Origin: Armillaria gallica
Taxonomy: Eukaryota > Basidiomycota > Agaricomycetes > Agaricales > Physalacriaceae
Length of the DNA: 64,000 nt
Direction: 5' to 3'
NCBI GenBank assembly: GCA_037576215.1
Contig: JBANDB010000004.1
Span: forward strand, 6,448,001-6,512,000
Shown here piece by piece: positions 47,231 through 58,592 of this stretch (position 1 is its first letter; the number at the start of each line of letters is the position of its first letter). The notes under the pieces are model-generated. The model did not search any database. It was given only the letters and a program-made list of their open reading frames with translations, and was not told the origin of the DNA. The translations under genes were made by a program, and so were the position numbers.

Positions 47231-49513
47231 CTACGACGGGGTAGGACTCGTCGCAATCCTGGGGATTTCTTGTATCGCTTTCTCCATGTCGCGATCAACA
47301 GCCACTGTAGAAGCGCTTTGAGGCGTGGACACGGGCTTGGTCCCCTCCGGCGCATCCTTGTCCCCGACAATTCCAACATTCCAAAAGAAAAGAACAGCCA
47401 GAAGGGCACCTATAGAGCAAAATTGAGTCGACGTTTGTAATGGAAGCAGATGAATGACGAACCGATGGCTCCAAAAGCGAATGCGGTCCACTCAGCTGCC
47501 TTGTAGCCATTCAGAAGTGCCTCTCGAGGAGCATTGCTGTTTGCATTGTCGACTACGATACCCATATTCAGCGAATCCTGAGCGACGACGCGATTAAAAA
47601 CGATTGTAGAGACCGTCACTCCTAGTGCTGTCCCGATCTGTTCGAGAACATCAATGTCCAGTCCCTTGTTCAAGAACGGGTGTACCCACCTGGTACATCG
47701 TCTGGAATAGAGCACCGGAGAGACTCTGTTCATGCGGTTCGACAATTCTCGCTACGAATATTGACCCGGCAGCAAAAACAAAATCGGCCCCAACAACGGA
47801 GAAAATGGCGCTAGGGAAACCATAGGCCCAGTATGTCGCGTCGGGGTCGATTTCAGCAAAGAAGATTGCTGCGCAGGCAGTAATAAGCGTTCCGCTCGCT
47901 AAAGGATGGGAATGAGCATATTTCTTTCAATCAGCTGCTATCGAAATCCGCGAACCTAAAATCCAGACAACAGAAACCCGAGCAATGATGACAGCAATGA
48001 TAAAGTTGCAGATAATTCCAGTGATGAACATGGGGAACAGCCGGATCATAGTACCAACGGGGGTGTAGCCTTGGTAGTTTTGATAGTAGAGCTGAGAATG
48101 CCGCGGTAAGCGCATCGCCCGCGAGTGGGTCATCCTTGACGTACCTGGGTCCAGAAATTCCATCCCAAGAATGAGCAGAAGGTGAACATGACAATGATCA
48201 TGATGGCTGCAAATTTTCCATTTCCGCGGGCCCAGAGAGAGAGTTTCATGATGGGCGGCGGGGTGAGTGCGGAATATGGCGCGTTTGGATTGCGCTGGAC
48301 ACGTTCGAGATACCATTGCCATAATAAGAACAGGCCGAGGATGATGACGCCGATTATGAGGAGTGCAATAATGTCTAGATGAGATGTAAACAAAGAGACT
48401 TGGTGAGGGAAACATGATAAAGCTTACAGGAAGTCGCCCATTTGTTCGGAGCCACCTCCCCGTCACTGAGAACGAAGATGATGAGAGTCAGACCAGCCGT
48501 TACCAAGAACGCGCCGAGCCAGTCAACGCGTTTGTCTAGTTCTGTAGATGGCTCGTCCTTAGGTATAGCCCAAAATCCAATGACCATATACAGAACTGTC
48601 AGGCCGGTTGATAGGTAAAAATTACTCCGCCAGGATGGGCTTTCAAACAAATAGTCAGACGTCGCTTCAGCATCATAAAGTTGATCACATACTTGGAGAG
48701 TTGTGTGAGAACAGCGCCTAACGCCATTCCGGTGAACGCGCCTAAGGGTGCCCCAGCGGCGAATGATGAAAAGGCAATAGACCGAATTTTCCCGGGAGGG
48801 AAAGCATGTGCTAGAATGCCCATCTACGCTCGATGGTCAGGTTGAGCCGTTATGAAGCAAGGATTCTGGGTGCTCACTGATGCGGGTAGGGCGGCAGCTA
48901 CACCAATTCCTTGCATACCGCGTAGCACATCCAGGGTGATTTCATCTGATTTGAGTGAGTGATCGGTAAAGGTCGCAAGATACTGGTGATGGAGACGTAC
49001 CTTTGGCGAAGCCACAAGCAAGAGTGAAGATGGCGAGCCACGTTGAGCCGGCCATGAATACCAGTTTACGTCCGTAGAGATCTGCAAGACGTCCGAACAT
49101 GGGGAAAAGACATCCCTGGAAAAATGAGGTGCTTAGTTGGTGTCAACAGCTAATGTCCAGTATGAACGCACGGAACTCAGAGCATAGGCCGAAACCTGGG
49201 AGATTGACATTGAGTCAGCGTCGTGCCGCAGTAGTATGCAACGACTTACAAGCCACTGTAATTGGGTTTCTTCGATATCCAAGTCTTTACCAATCGCTGG
49301 CAATGAAATTGAAACGGACGTGTTATTTGAGCTCTGAAAATGCAAGTGAGTTATAATTTCCAAACGAAACAAGGAGCGACATACATTTACCCACATAGCC
49401 ATGGTACATGTCGCTATCAGCGACACTGTTTGAAGGGTCGAAAATGGCGTCCGTGTTTCCCCCTCATTTTTCTCTGGAATATCGACAATCGTGGTAGTGC
49501 TATGGGACTCCAT
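47231..49513 (-). CDS. MFS transporter, DHA2 drug:H+ antiporter type
   Basis: A proton-driven plasma-membrane exporter of the major facilitator superfamily. From MESHSTTTIVDIPEKNEGE (start 49513) the protein has about 14 hydrophobic segments over some 520 residues, the size of the DHA2 group. Motif A is present as GRLADLYGRK and a central motif C-like stretch as GAPLGAFTGMALGAV; others include LQWLVSAYALSS, ITLDVLRGMQGIGVAAALPA and DWLGAFLVTAGLTLIIFVL. The tail after the last helix is hydrophilic and ends RIATSPTPS. About nine short introns. Divergent from the GMC oxidoreductase to its right, with 1.8 kb between; co-regulation of export with an extracellular oxidase is possible but unproven. 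Substrate unknown. Confidence 0.9.
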
Positions 49514-51278
49514 GAGGTGCGAGCGTAGTGAAGACGGTGAAAGTAAAACCAGCAACGACGCGGCTTATATGTACGCCCATCATGTCAGAGGTGGGACTGC
49601 ACGCAGTACTAAGCTTGAACTCCACCCATTTCCGGTTTCTTAATCATCACGTTCGAAGACGTCGGTCGTGCACGAACTACGATTATCAAACATTGATGAT
49701 CGGCAACTATATTAAGACAGGATTTCGTCACTTGGCAGGAGATGGGCGAGAGCGACGCGTTTGAGATTTGGGGGGAGAATGATATTTCCTTTTCGAGTAT
49801 CACGTCACGTGTAAAAATTAATAATATTTTCCTCGGGTTTGAGTGGGTCACATCTCCGCGCGCGACGCGAATTTCGATCCACACTGACCACTTCCGTAAG
49901 CTCTGCGCCGCCGACTTTTCAATAACCGGCGCGTATCTGTTAACACAGCTTCTTGTGCATTGGCTACGCCGCGCTTACCTTTTGGGCGGAAGTGCAGCTC
50001 ATATGCACCAGGGTCAAGACCCAAGAAGATTTCTCCAACAGTAGAGGAGCCGTTCTTATGTAAAGGAAATAATGGAACCTCGGGCGAAACCTGTAAGTCT
50101 GAATTTCCGTTAATAAATGTATATAGTCGGTCTTTTTTGAGGTAGCATACAGACTTAAAATACGTTGTCTCATTGGCGACATTGATCGAAGGCTGCATGC
50201 TATCCATCATTGAGTCGCCAACATGATCGGATCAGTCCTGAATCTTCAGAGCGTAAGTTCTACTGTATCCCGCCGGTGTAATAGGAGCGGAACCTTTGGT
50301 CGGGGGCCTTATCACGTCGGATTTTCCACAGAACCGAAAGAAAGATCCAATGGATTCGAGGGCATCGGTGGCCAGACTCCCACGACTCGCCTCGACACAG
50401 TTCCGAAGTACTTCTCCCAGGTATGATTGATCTTCATCGATTCATCATGGGGGCCTCTTATACTACTGGTGACTTGACTACAGTGTAGATAATACCTTGT
50501 CTCATTCTCATTTCCTTTGACAATGGGATGATCTTTGCATACTTCGAGCCCATGAAGTTGGCCAACAGATTTAGAACGACTTAACCACTGGGAAACGGCG
50601 CTCAATAGCAGTCCTAGTCGCAATACAGTCTCGCAAATAACCAGATACCTGCCAGCACATTTGTATCGAAGATGTAAGTAATTAATATCAGCCAGTTATG
50701 TTTTACGACTTCACCTTTTACAGGGAATGCCACATGTATCAGTTGGACAGCGAAGTCCTGTCATTTGACAAACGTCTTGGAGATGACCCCGGCATCCCCA
50801 CTGGTCGTTGGTCTACGACTATCGCATCCTCTTTTTTTGAGAATGAATTTCCCCGCGACACAGCACAGTCCCATTATTGTCTCATGATTTCCATGAGTGC
50901 ATGACGCTCCCGGGTATGCCCTGCAGTGCCCTAGCGTCGGGTCAGCCAGTGGGTTCTTCCATGCGTCCTCCTACTGTACCTGAATCTTACGTTATTTTCG
51001 ATATTCAGGAGATCTCTCAGCGATTACAAACAGTGTAGAAACGGGTTTAAACTTGGCTTTACGCTGATTGAAATCCGTGTCTCCGTGTTTCCATCAAAGC
51101 ACGGATCACTCTTTCTTGTTCACCGACAGGCACAGCGCGCCGCCAGTGACATTTTGGCTGCTCAGGTAGATTTCAGCTCGTAATACCTGGAACGCGTCCG
51201 CACGGTTATGTCCTGAAGCTTAGCCGCCAATGCTCTGTTGTTGGATTGCTTACAACTGGAATCGAGGGACCTGGTTTG
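49514..51278. other. 1.8 kb divergent intergenic region
   Basis: Promoter region of the MFS and GMC genes. A 120-codon minus-strand frame at 49848-50210 (contains GEIFLGLDPGAYELHFRPK) looks moderately protein-like but has no homologue I recognise; it may be a remnant. Confidence 0.4.
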
Positions 51279-51286
51279 TATAAAAA
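51279..51286 (+). promoter_or_regulatory. TATA box of the GMC gene
   Basis: TATAAAAA about 40 bp upstream of the start at 51326. Confidence 0.6.
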
Positions 51287-51325
51287 GGTTCCTGTCTGTT
51301 CTTCAGCTCATCGGAAGCCTCTGTC

Positions 51326-53705
51326 ATGTTCTCTCTTCTCTCTCTCGGAGTCATCTTAGTTTCGCTCACACCTGGCTTAGGGGCCGTATACGATGATCCC
51401 TGTCAGTTGCCTACAGACAAACAGTACGATTTTGTTGTCGTAGGAGGTAAGCAGGCGCATTGGAGGCATATCTGGCGATTAATTTATTATTTATTAACAG
51501 CGGGGACAGCGGGAAATGTCATAGCTGCACGCTTGGCCGAGAATGCCAACACCTCTGTGTTGGTCGTGGAAGCGGGGAGAAACAATGTCGGGTTCGATTC
51601 TGATCTCATCACTATACCTTTTCTCGGCCCTCGAGCATCGCCGCACACATCCTTCGACTGGAACTATACTACAGTCCCTCAGGAGTCGCTGAACAACCAA
51701 CTCATTGCCTATCCTCGCGGCCACGTTCTTGGAGGCAGCAGTTCAACTAGTAAGCATGGTTATTCTTGAAATGATGCCCTTCCTGACATGTGAAATAGAC
51801 TATATGGTGTACACTCGCGGTTCTTCAGACGATTATGATCGTTTTGCTGAACTGGCTGGCGACGATGGCTGGAATTGGGATAACTTGTTTCCCTATGCTC
51901 TTAAGGTATTGCGCTTACCACTCCATGTTCGGGTTTTTGATGTTGATACCTGTCAATAGAATGAGAAACACGTTCCTCCCAACGATGTGAGCCTTTTGTA
52001 TCATGAATCAGGATCTCGCTGACCAATGCTTGTTCAGGGACATAACGAGACTGGACAGTACATTCCTTCTATCCACGGGACCGACGGGCCACTGTCGACA
52101 AGCATATACGGCTACGCTGCGGATATCGACAACCGAGTCATCGCCACGACCTCAGAACTCAGTGAGGAATTCCCGTGGAACCCGGATTATAACTCTGGGA
52201 ATATGTTAGGCGTTTCGTGGATGCACAGTGAGCTTTCTATCTGAAGTAAAATTGATAGTATGATTAACGCGGGATTAGGTACTATCAGTGGGCCACTGAG
52301 GAGCAGTTCTGCTACCGCCTACCTCGAACCCGCATTGAGCAACTATCCCAACCTCGATCTTGTTTACAACAGTCAAGTCACCAGGCTAATCCAGAATGGC
52401 GAAATCGATGGTCTTCCTGTATTCACCACGGTCGAATTTGCTAAGAATCCTACAGGTACGTTGAGAATCTGCGTTTCCTTTAGACTCTGAATTTGACGCT
52501 GGTTGTGTTTAGCCCCGCGTTACAGCGTTTCTGCGACGCGCGAAGTCATTCTATCGGCAGGCGCCATCGGAACTCCCCAGATTCTTATGCTCTCTGGAAT
52601 TGGCAGGTCCCTAGATTTGGCCGCCGTTGGTATCAAACCGATCGTTGACTTGCCCGAGGTGGGCCAAAATCTAGTCGATCACCCGTTGTTACCCATCCAG
52701 TGGAACGCGAATAGCAGTGAGACTTTGGATCCTATCTTCCGTGGCGGAGAAGCCTTCGACGCCGCCCTCAAACAATACCGCGCAAACGGAACAGGTCGTC
52801 TCGCTGCGAACGGCGTCTCAAACCACATGTGCGTGTTCTTCGATCATGGATCTGATTTGATTGCTGATGAGGGCGACAGGGCTTTCTACCGTCTTCCGGA
52901 GAATTCTTCTGTTCTTGCAGAGTTCGAAGATCCAACTTCTGGACCTGGGTACGTCGTCTATGTTTTCCTACAATGAATATAAGCTTATCATTCGACCATA
53001 GTTCACCTCATTACGAGCACGCCTACGCTGTTAGTGCTTTTGTTATGGTTATTCCTTCCATTACTAAATTCCAAGCAGAATGGATTCTTCACCACGTCTC
53101 AAATCCAACCTACCTCCGGATCATACTTCTCTATCATCAACGTCATCGTTACTCCCACTTCTCGTACGTCATTCCCTTCATCTCATAGGCACATTATTGA
53201 GTTAACTCTGTCCAGGCGGAGCCATAACTCTTGCCTCCAATGATCCCTTCCAGCACCCTACGATCGATCCCAAGATGCTCACCACTGACTACGATGTCAG
53301 CGTCATGATTGAGAGCGTCAAGGCCGCCCAACGTTTTGCCGCCGCACAAGCTTGGGATGGATATATCACCGGTCCTTATATTGACTCAGTCAACGCTACC
53401 ACAGACGACGGTATCAAGGAATACATGAGCCAATGGGCGACCACTATCAAACATCCGTTCTGCACTGCTAGGTTAAGCAAGGAGGATGGTGAAGGGGTTA
53501 CTGACGGCCAGCTTCTGCTCAAGAAGGCCAAGGGAGTCCGGATTGTCGATGCCTCGGTCTTTGTAAGTTCTGCTATTGTGTCCTTAGACTCGCCTAATAA
53601 TATCCTGTTCTTTAGCCTATCATTCCTGCCGGCCATCCTCAAGCCATGATTTACATCGTGGCCGAACGTGCTGCTGATGTGATCAAGGCGGCATGGGGCA
53701 TGTGA
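51326..53705 (+). CDS. GMC oxidoreductase, aryl-alcohol-oxidase-like (AA3_2)
   Basis: A secreted FAD-dependent oxidase or dehydrogenase; family members oxidise aromatic alcohols or sugars and supply H2O2 in lignocellulose decay. The N-terminus is a signal peptide (MFSLLSLGVILVSLTPGLGA). Splicing restores the FAD-binding motif FVVVGAGTAGNVIAARL (intron between GA and GTAGN, about 51449-51500). Then VLVVEAG, the GMC signature YPRGHVLGGSSSTNYMVYTRG, and REVILSAGAIGTPQILMLSGIG (second signature). Near the C-terminus are TIKHPFCTARLS and PIIPAGHPQAMIYIVAERAAD; the His of AGHPQ is the expected catalytic base. About 600 residues, the usual length, over some ten exons ending at the TGA 53703-53705. 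Substrate not determinable by eye. Confidence 0.93.
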
Positions 53706-53905
53706 ATCGATCAAGTTAATATTTAAAGCATTTGCCTCTCATTTATTCACAGACACTTACCACATACTACTTATCATTACTCTAGAACCATCATATTTAC
53801 ATTACAATAATACGTATTGAAAAATCTTTCGGGACCTTCCATCTCTACCAAGTTTCGGCTTTACATCGTAGCGTGTCGCTGAGGTCTCAGACACTGATGG
53901 TCACA

Positions 53906-53913
53906 TATAAAAG
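53906..53913 (+). promoter_or_regulatory. TATA box of the F-box gene
   Basis: TATAAAAG about 60 bp upstream of the ATG at 53972. Confidence 0.6.
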
Positions 53914-53971
53914 CGGGACCTCTCCTTGAATATCTCAATTATATCTCAACACGGCACAACAGTGCCTTGCG

Positions 53972-54550
53972 ATGGCCAACGTTGTGGGATACCGACGTCT
54001 CTTTAAATATGTCATCCGAGGCCCTAGCGTTTTAAAGCGCGCTGTAGCCAAGGAACCAGTCGCAACACTTGGAAGACTCGGCATCCTCACCAACGAGCTC
54101 CTGGACATAATTATCTCCGAATGCTGCGACATACAGACCATCGTCACATCCTTTTCCCTCGTCAATAGATGTGCCAGGAAGGTCGTCAATGCATCGCTAG
54201 CTTTCGGACGTGTCTCCCGTCATGCCCCTGCTGCACTTGTAGTAATGCTCAGAACGCAAGCGGCATCGTTTTTAACCCTCGAGGACATCTACGATGTTCT
54301 CTGTAGCAATTCTTCCCGCGGTTTATGTGGAGGTTTTGGCCCCCTTCTCTGGCTCCCCGAGTGCCGACGATGTTGCATGCCCTGTCTGTGGAAGGCACCT
54401 GAGCACCTTCCCATATCCCAGCCTGCGGCGAGGGCTGCCCTTTTCTTCGTGATCTCCGTCAATTTTGGTGATCCATCGCTTCTAAACATCCCTTCGAATC
54501 CGTCTTTTCATCGGATATGGCTCATGAAATCATCGACCAGGTTTCTTTGA
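53972..54550 (+). CDS. F-box-like protein, probably frameshifted
   Basis: Residues about 33-75 form an F-box (RLGILTNELLDIIISECCDIQ then SFSLVNRCARKVV). Downstream comes a Cys-containing block, PECRRCCMPCLWKAPEHLP, common in basidiomycete F-box families. F-box proteins recruit substrates to SCF (cullin) ubiquitin ligases. The frame ends after STRFL, but a one-base shift at about 54549 would continue it in a Trp-rich frame to 54806 (FDALFDGSAFLL, ESLPHLVSSFWWRAYDWHW). This points to a frameshift mutation or a sequence error. A TATA box lies just upstream, so the locus may still be transcribed. Confidence 0.6.
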   Translation: MANVVGYRRLFKYVIRGPSVLKRAVAKEPVATLGRLGILTNELLDIIISECCDIQTIVTSFSLVNRCARKVVNASLAFGRVSRHAPAALVVMLRTQAASFLTLEDIYDVLCSNSSRGLCGGFGPLLWLPECRRCCMPCLWKAPEHLPISQPAARAALFFVISVNFGDPSLLNIPSNPSFHRIWLMKSSTRFL

Positions 54551-54806
54551 TGCGTTGTTCGATGGGTCGGCTTTTCTTTTGTGCTGGCCACCTGCTCTCT
54601 TGCACACCCCCAACTGGCATGAAATCCTCTCTTCCGAATCCCTGCCTCATCTCGTTTCCTCCTTCTGGTGGCGTGCATATGACTGGCACTGGTCACCCTG
54701 TTCATGCGGGCGAGGCCATCTTTATGAGGGTAGGCCAAGGAGATTGATTTCTCGTCCATCGGCGGTGTACATCCTTATAATAGCACTCGCTTATTACTCA
54801 GATTAG

Positions 54807-55493
54807 TGCTCTCTTCAAACCGCCGAATCAAATACACGTACCTTGCCCTGCTCCAATAGCCTAATTCCCGGTCTGATGCTAGTGGGACGCCTCTGTTATG
54901 GACGGTCTTGGTATCTTCGGTTCTTCATGAGGGCGAGGCGCCATTCCCAAAGAAGACTGCACGGGCCCAATGCGCTGACGGAGGAAAGGGATGTTGAACT
55001 CGAATTCCTGCTCGCTATCTTCCAAAGCGTATAGCCTCTCTTCTGAGTAGCCATAATCCACCTTCTTCCTTATGGCGCGAATATAATAAGACGTTTGCGG
55101 GAACAATAGGAACGGTTATTGAAAGCGAGTGAGGATAAGAGGGTAGCGCGAAGGATGTTTGTCCGGACGCGAAAATTCGAGGTAGTAGTGAGCCATTCAT
55201 AGGAATCGGATGGCGTCAAATCCAAAGCCAGTCTGCTTCATCCTCTCCACCATGCACCTAATGCCGGCCTCTCTTCCAGAATCAGGTCCTTCTCCTCTTG
55301 ATTGGCGTCTCTCCTTGGTATCGTGCTGTTGGTATTGACTCGGACAGGGCGCAGGTGAGGCTAATTGGTGAACACAGTGATCATGCATCGATGTCGAAGT
55401 TCGACAAAGGTGAAGGAGAGTAATAAAGACGCGACTGCCATTTTGGGAACCTCAGCGTCCCTTTCCTTCCATACTTAATCATACCTGTGTAAC
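54807..55493. other. intergenic region before SINE cluster
   Basis: No gene supported. Sequence just before 55450 (CTGCCATTTTGGGAA) reappears near 61600, immediately 5' of another tRNA-like element, so it belongs to the repeat family. Confidence 0.4.
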
Positions 55494-55558
55494 CTCTGGT
55501 AGAATATCGGCTAGTCCATCTGCACATACACATGATGGGCTCGACTCCCACCCCGAGA
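55494..55558 (+). repeat. tRNA-like SINE-type element A4
   Basis: Diverged member: CTCTGGTAGAATATCGG start, GGGCTCGACTCCCA T-arm, CGAGAG end. It shares 5' flanking sequence with the copy at 61647. Confidence 0.55.
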
Positions 55559-55761
55559 GTGAGGTTGAGGCATTGTTCTTCTATTCTGTCAAGCCATTTT
55601 TTCCCGTTGGGTGTAACACGTTTTCTAGGTACGCGTGTTGACTTTGTAGGAATCTCTCGTGCTCGCTGAGATCGGAAATTTTTGGCTAGCTCCCAGCCAG
55701 TGTGATGAGTCCGTACGGGGTTCCGATCCTTGTTGGTTTACCAGGCTAGGTAGTATGCAGC

Positions 55762-55825
55762 CTCCGCTAAGATATCGGTCCGTATGCTTGCGTGGATGAA
55801 AACTGGGTTCGACTCCCAGTCAGAG
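55762..55825 (+). repeat. tRNA-like SINE-type element A5
   Basis: Diverged 5' half (CTCCGCTAAGATATCGG), perfect T-arm CTGGGTTCGACTCCCAG and GTCAGAG end. A GATCTTTTT stretch follows about 13 bases later, matching the downstream sequence of copy A9. Confidence 0.6.
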
Positions 55826-56070
55826 CACTCATAAAAGAGATCTTTTTCCCTCATCAATCACCACGATAGATACAACCCAACGCGTTATGCGGGCCTCTCA
55901 ATAAGAATACGCGGATTGTTGTGACCAGGGGCTGGCTTCGATGCGAGTAGAGGACGTAGGGTCTCCTGCACGTAAACCATCAAGATAGACTCATAAGACC
56001 TGTCAGTCTCATCCAGAGCCAAGTCAAATGCACGCACCTCTGAAGTCCTTGCTATTCCCCTTCCCTATGC

Positions 56071-56132
56071 GCTCTGCTCGTACATCGGGCCTGATACAGG
56101 TCCCTGGAGCGGGTTCGACTCCCGATCGGAGC
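56071..56132 (+). repeat. tRNA-like SINE-type element A6
   Basis: GCTCTG...CGGAGC ends, internal ACATCGGGCCTG shared with A10, T-arm CGGGTTCGACTCCCG. Flanked 5' by AAATGCACGCACCTCTG and 3' by TTTAAACCACAACACGAGGG, both repeated at other copies. Confidence 0.65.
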
Positions 56133-56837
56133 GCATCCGATATACCGGTGAAATTTTTAAACCACAACACGAGGGAAGACTAGAGAGCTTGTGTTTAGCC
56201 AGCTCGGAAAGGAGGAAAGTTATGGCGCGGAGCGTACGATCTATCTTTCAGGGTAGATGCGAAAATAATCGAGGGCGAGGTGATTTGGTGAGGTGACATC
56301 CAGGGAAGTAGCAAAGAAGAACGGCATGAAAAAGAGACGCAAAGTAGTGGTGAACGGTTCCAGGTCCAACAAGGGACTCGCTGAAAGCACCGCAAGTCGG
56401 GAGAACACAGCTCTTTGGCCTATGGATCTAGTTACGTGATATCATCAACCGGATTCCTGTTGTATAGGGAGTAGAATTGATTGGCTGATCCTTCACGCTA
56501 GCCATCTCGGCGCGCGCACCTTGTAGTGAATCACAGCGGTCGGCTTCTAAAATATTGTCAGATATGGAATAAAGTTATACAATGGATTGACGACAGTGAA
56601 GATGACACAATTGCCATGATTTTGGTGTTCGTAAAGTGTATATCCATTATGTAGTGCACAGAGCTCGACTCCGACATCTTCTCTTTTTTTCTGCAGAGAC
56701 AACGGTTGGTCGCGCGCGCTTTGTGCTTTGTGGGACCCTTCTTTTGCGAAGAACTGAGAGGGACGGGGAAGAAATGTGAGTGCGTGCTGGATTCCTGTGC
56801 GCGGACAGATAGTCTGATCCCAAAGTTATTCATACGC

Positions 56838-56896
56838 GCTCCGGTAGTACACTAGCTTGGTGCCGGTACGAGTGGGTTCGACTCCCGTTTAAAGCC
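56838..56896 (+). repeat. tRNA-like SINE-type element A7
   Basis: GCTCCGGTAGTACACTAG start and GTGGGTTCGACTCCC T-arm; the 3' closing stem is degenerate. Confidence 0.5.
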
Positions 56897-57209
56897 TAAC
56901 GTATTCTGTGTTCCATTTTGGACCAGAATGAGAGCAGAATGCTATGCACAAAATCATGATACCAAGTCCAGTGACCTTGCGATGCGGACATCCCATTCTA
57001 CTATCGCGCTGAATATGAATGACGAGCGACGGCGTAGTCACAGAGGAGACGTGAGAGTGGATGTTCAATACATGTACATTTCCCAATCAGAATATACAAG
57101 ACACCGTGGCCGAGAGCCAGATTTCGAGTATGATCTATGATGGGCGAGCTGATGGCATAGGGTCTCCTGCAGGAACAATAATGCCTATTAGCTCATTCCA
57201 GGGGTTAAG

Positions 57210-57312
57210 ATAAACGCACGCACGTTCCCCTCCCTTCCTGCACCCTCAGTCCTAGGTACGACTCCCACTCAGGATCTTAATGAATACCGTTTTGAACTAC
57301 AATGCGAGCAAC
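57210..57312 (+). repeat. partial SINE-type element A8
   Basis: Keeps the 5' flank (AAACGCACGCACG), B-box half (GGTACGACTCCCACTCAGGA) and 3' flank (TTTTGAACTACAATGCGAGC) of the family, but the 5' half of the tRNA-like part is lost. Confidence 0.5.
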
Positions 57313-58032
57313 ACCGGGGATTCGGGGATGTATGCCAGCTAGATTACAAGGAAGGATACGTACGATTGTTGCGCCGTGGGTTTTGGTAATAAAAGTGGAG
57401 TGGGTGTGAATTTCATCGATGCCGAGGCCATTTGTTGTGAGGGTGAAATGGCAAAGGAGGGCAAGCAAAGTCGCGAGCACCACGTGGAAAAGGAGGTTGA
57501 TAGGATATTCTCGTTTTCCCTTTTTCAACTCCGCTTCTTCCGATCATTCCGAACCTTAGCGAGGAGGAGAATATCACTAAGACGAATGGGAACGAGACTA
57601 GTGTTACGTCTGGACGAAGATGTTCGTCGCGGATGTCCCTTGCTTTCTCCTGCTTAACCCATCATCAAACGTTTAAAATGATGGACTCGGCAGCCCGATA
57701 TACACCTCAGCGCTTGATCATTACTTACACGCGCTCCAAAAGTGAATGGTATATGATCAACTACCGGCTACTCGCTGTCAAGCATGATAGTTTCCCAGGT
57801 TTAAATAATCCTTAGATTGTTGCACACAGGCCAGGGTTTTACAACCGACCAACAGGAAACACCGAATTCTCAGCACACCATTCTTGTACGTTCCATTTTT
57901 GTATCAACTTTTTTTGATACTGAAATTGTTGCAGTGGCCTGGGCGTACATACTGAGATGATCAGAATCGTGCCAGCGGGTTTTGTGCGATGATGGAGATC
58001 GTAGCAATGACCCTTTGATCTCAGCTCTCTGC
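57313..58032. other. intergenic, no supported gene
   Basis: Only short frames (at most about 93 codons). Nothing recognised. Confidence 0.4.
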
Positions 58033-58105
58033 ACCAAGTGCCAAGACTGCAGAACCAAGTGCCAAGACTGCAGAATCAAGTGCCAAGACTGCAGACACCA
58101 AGTCT
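58033..58105 (+). repeat. short tandem repeat, 21 bp x 3.5
   Basis: Three near-perfect units of ACCAAGTGCCAAGACTGCAGA (one base differs in the third) plus a partial fourth. Confidence 0.85.
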
Positions 58106-58506
58106 CGAGAGAGTCAGGATCTGCCTTCGGGGTTCTTCGATGTTAGATGCAACCTGGTTGCATCTTTCGGTGAATGCTTCGTAGAGTTGGATTCTGCGCT
58201 CCTCTCTAATGGGCTTCTAATGGGCTACGTACGTGCCATATCACATTTCATGTCCCTTCTCTTATTTTCACTGCCAGTGGCCAGGTGGAGGCTCGTTGAG
58301 ATAGTCCTAAAATCTTTGTATGAATGCACAAAATGATCTTGTAGCATCAGCTTAGGCTGGTGCTCGACCTTTCCATGATTGATTCATCTTATCAGTAATG
58401 CAATATAATTGTCTGCTCCTTCTCAACGATCATACGAACATGCCGGATCCCAGCATTGGTCTCCGTTCATGTCACGGCGGACTACACCCGTAAACATCCT
58501 TTTGCA

Positions 58507-58514
58507 TATAAAAG
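58507..58514 (+). promoter_or_regulatory. TATA box of the secreted-protein gene
   Basis: TATAAAAG about 80 bp upstream of the ATG at 58593, followed by a CA/CT-rich leader. Confidence 0.6.
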
Positions 58515-58592
58515 CAGTTCGAGATGAGTGGTAGAGAATCATCAACACTTCCTCACATTCTTTTCTTCAACTTTTGTCTTTCAATCCACAAA

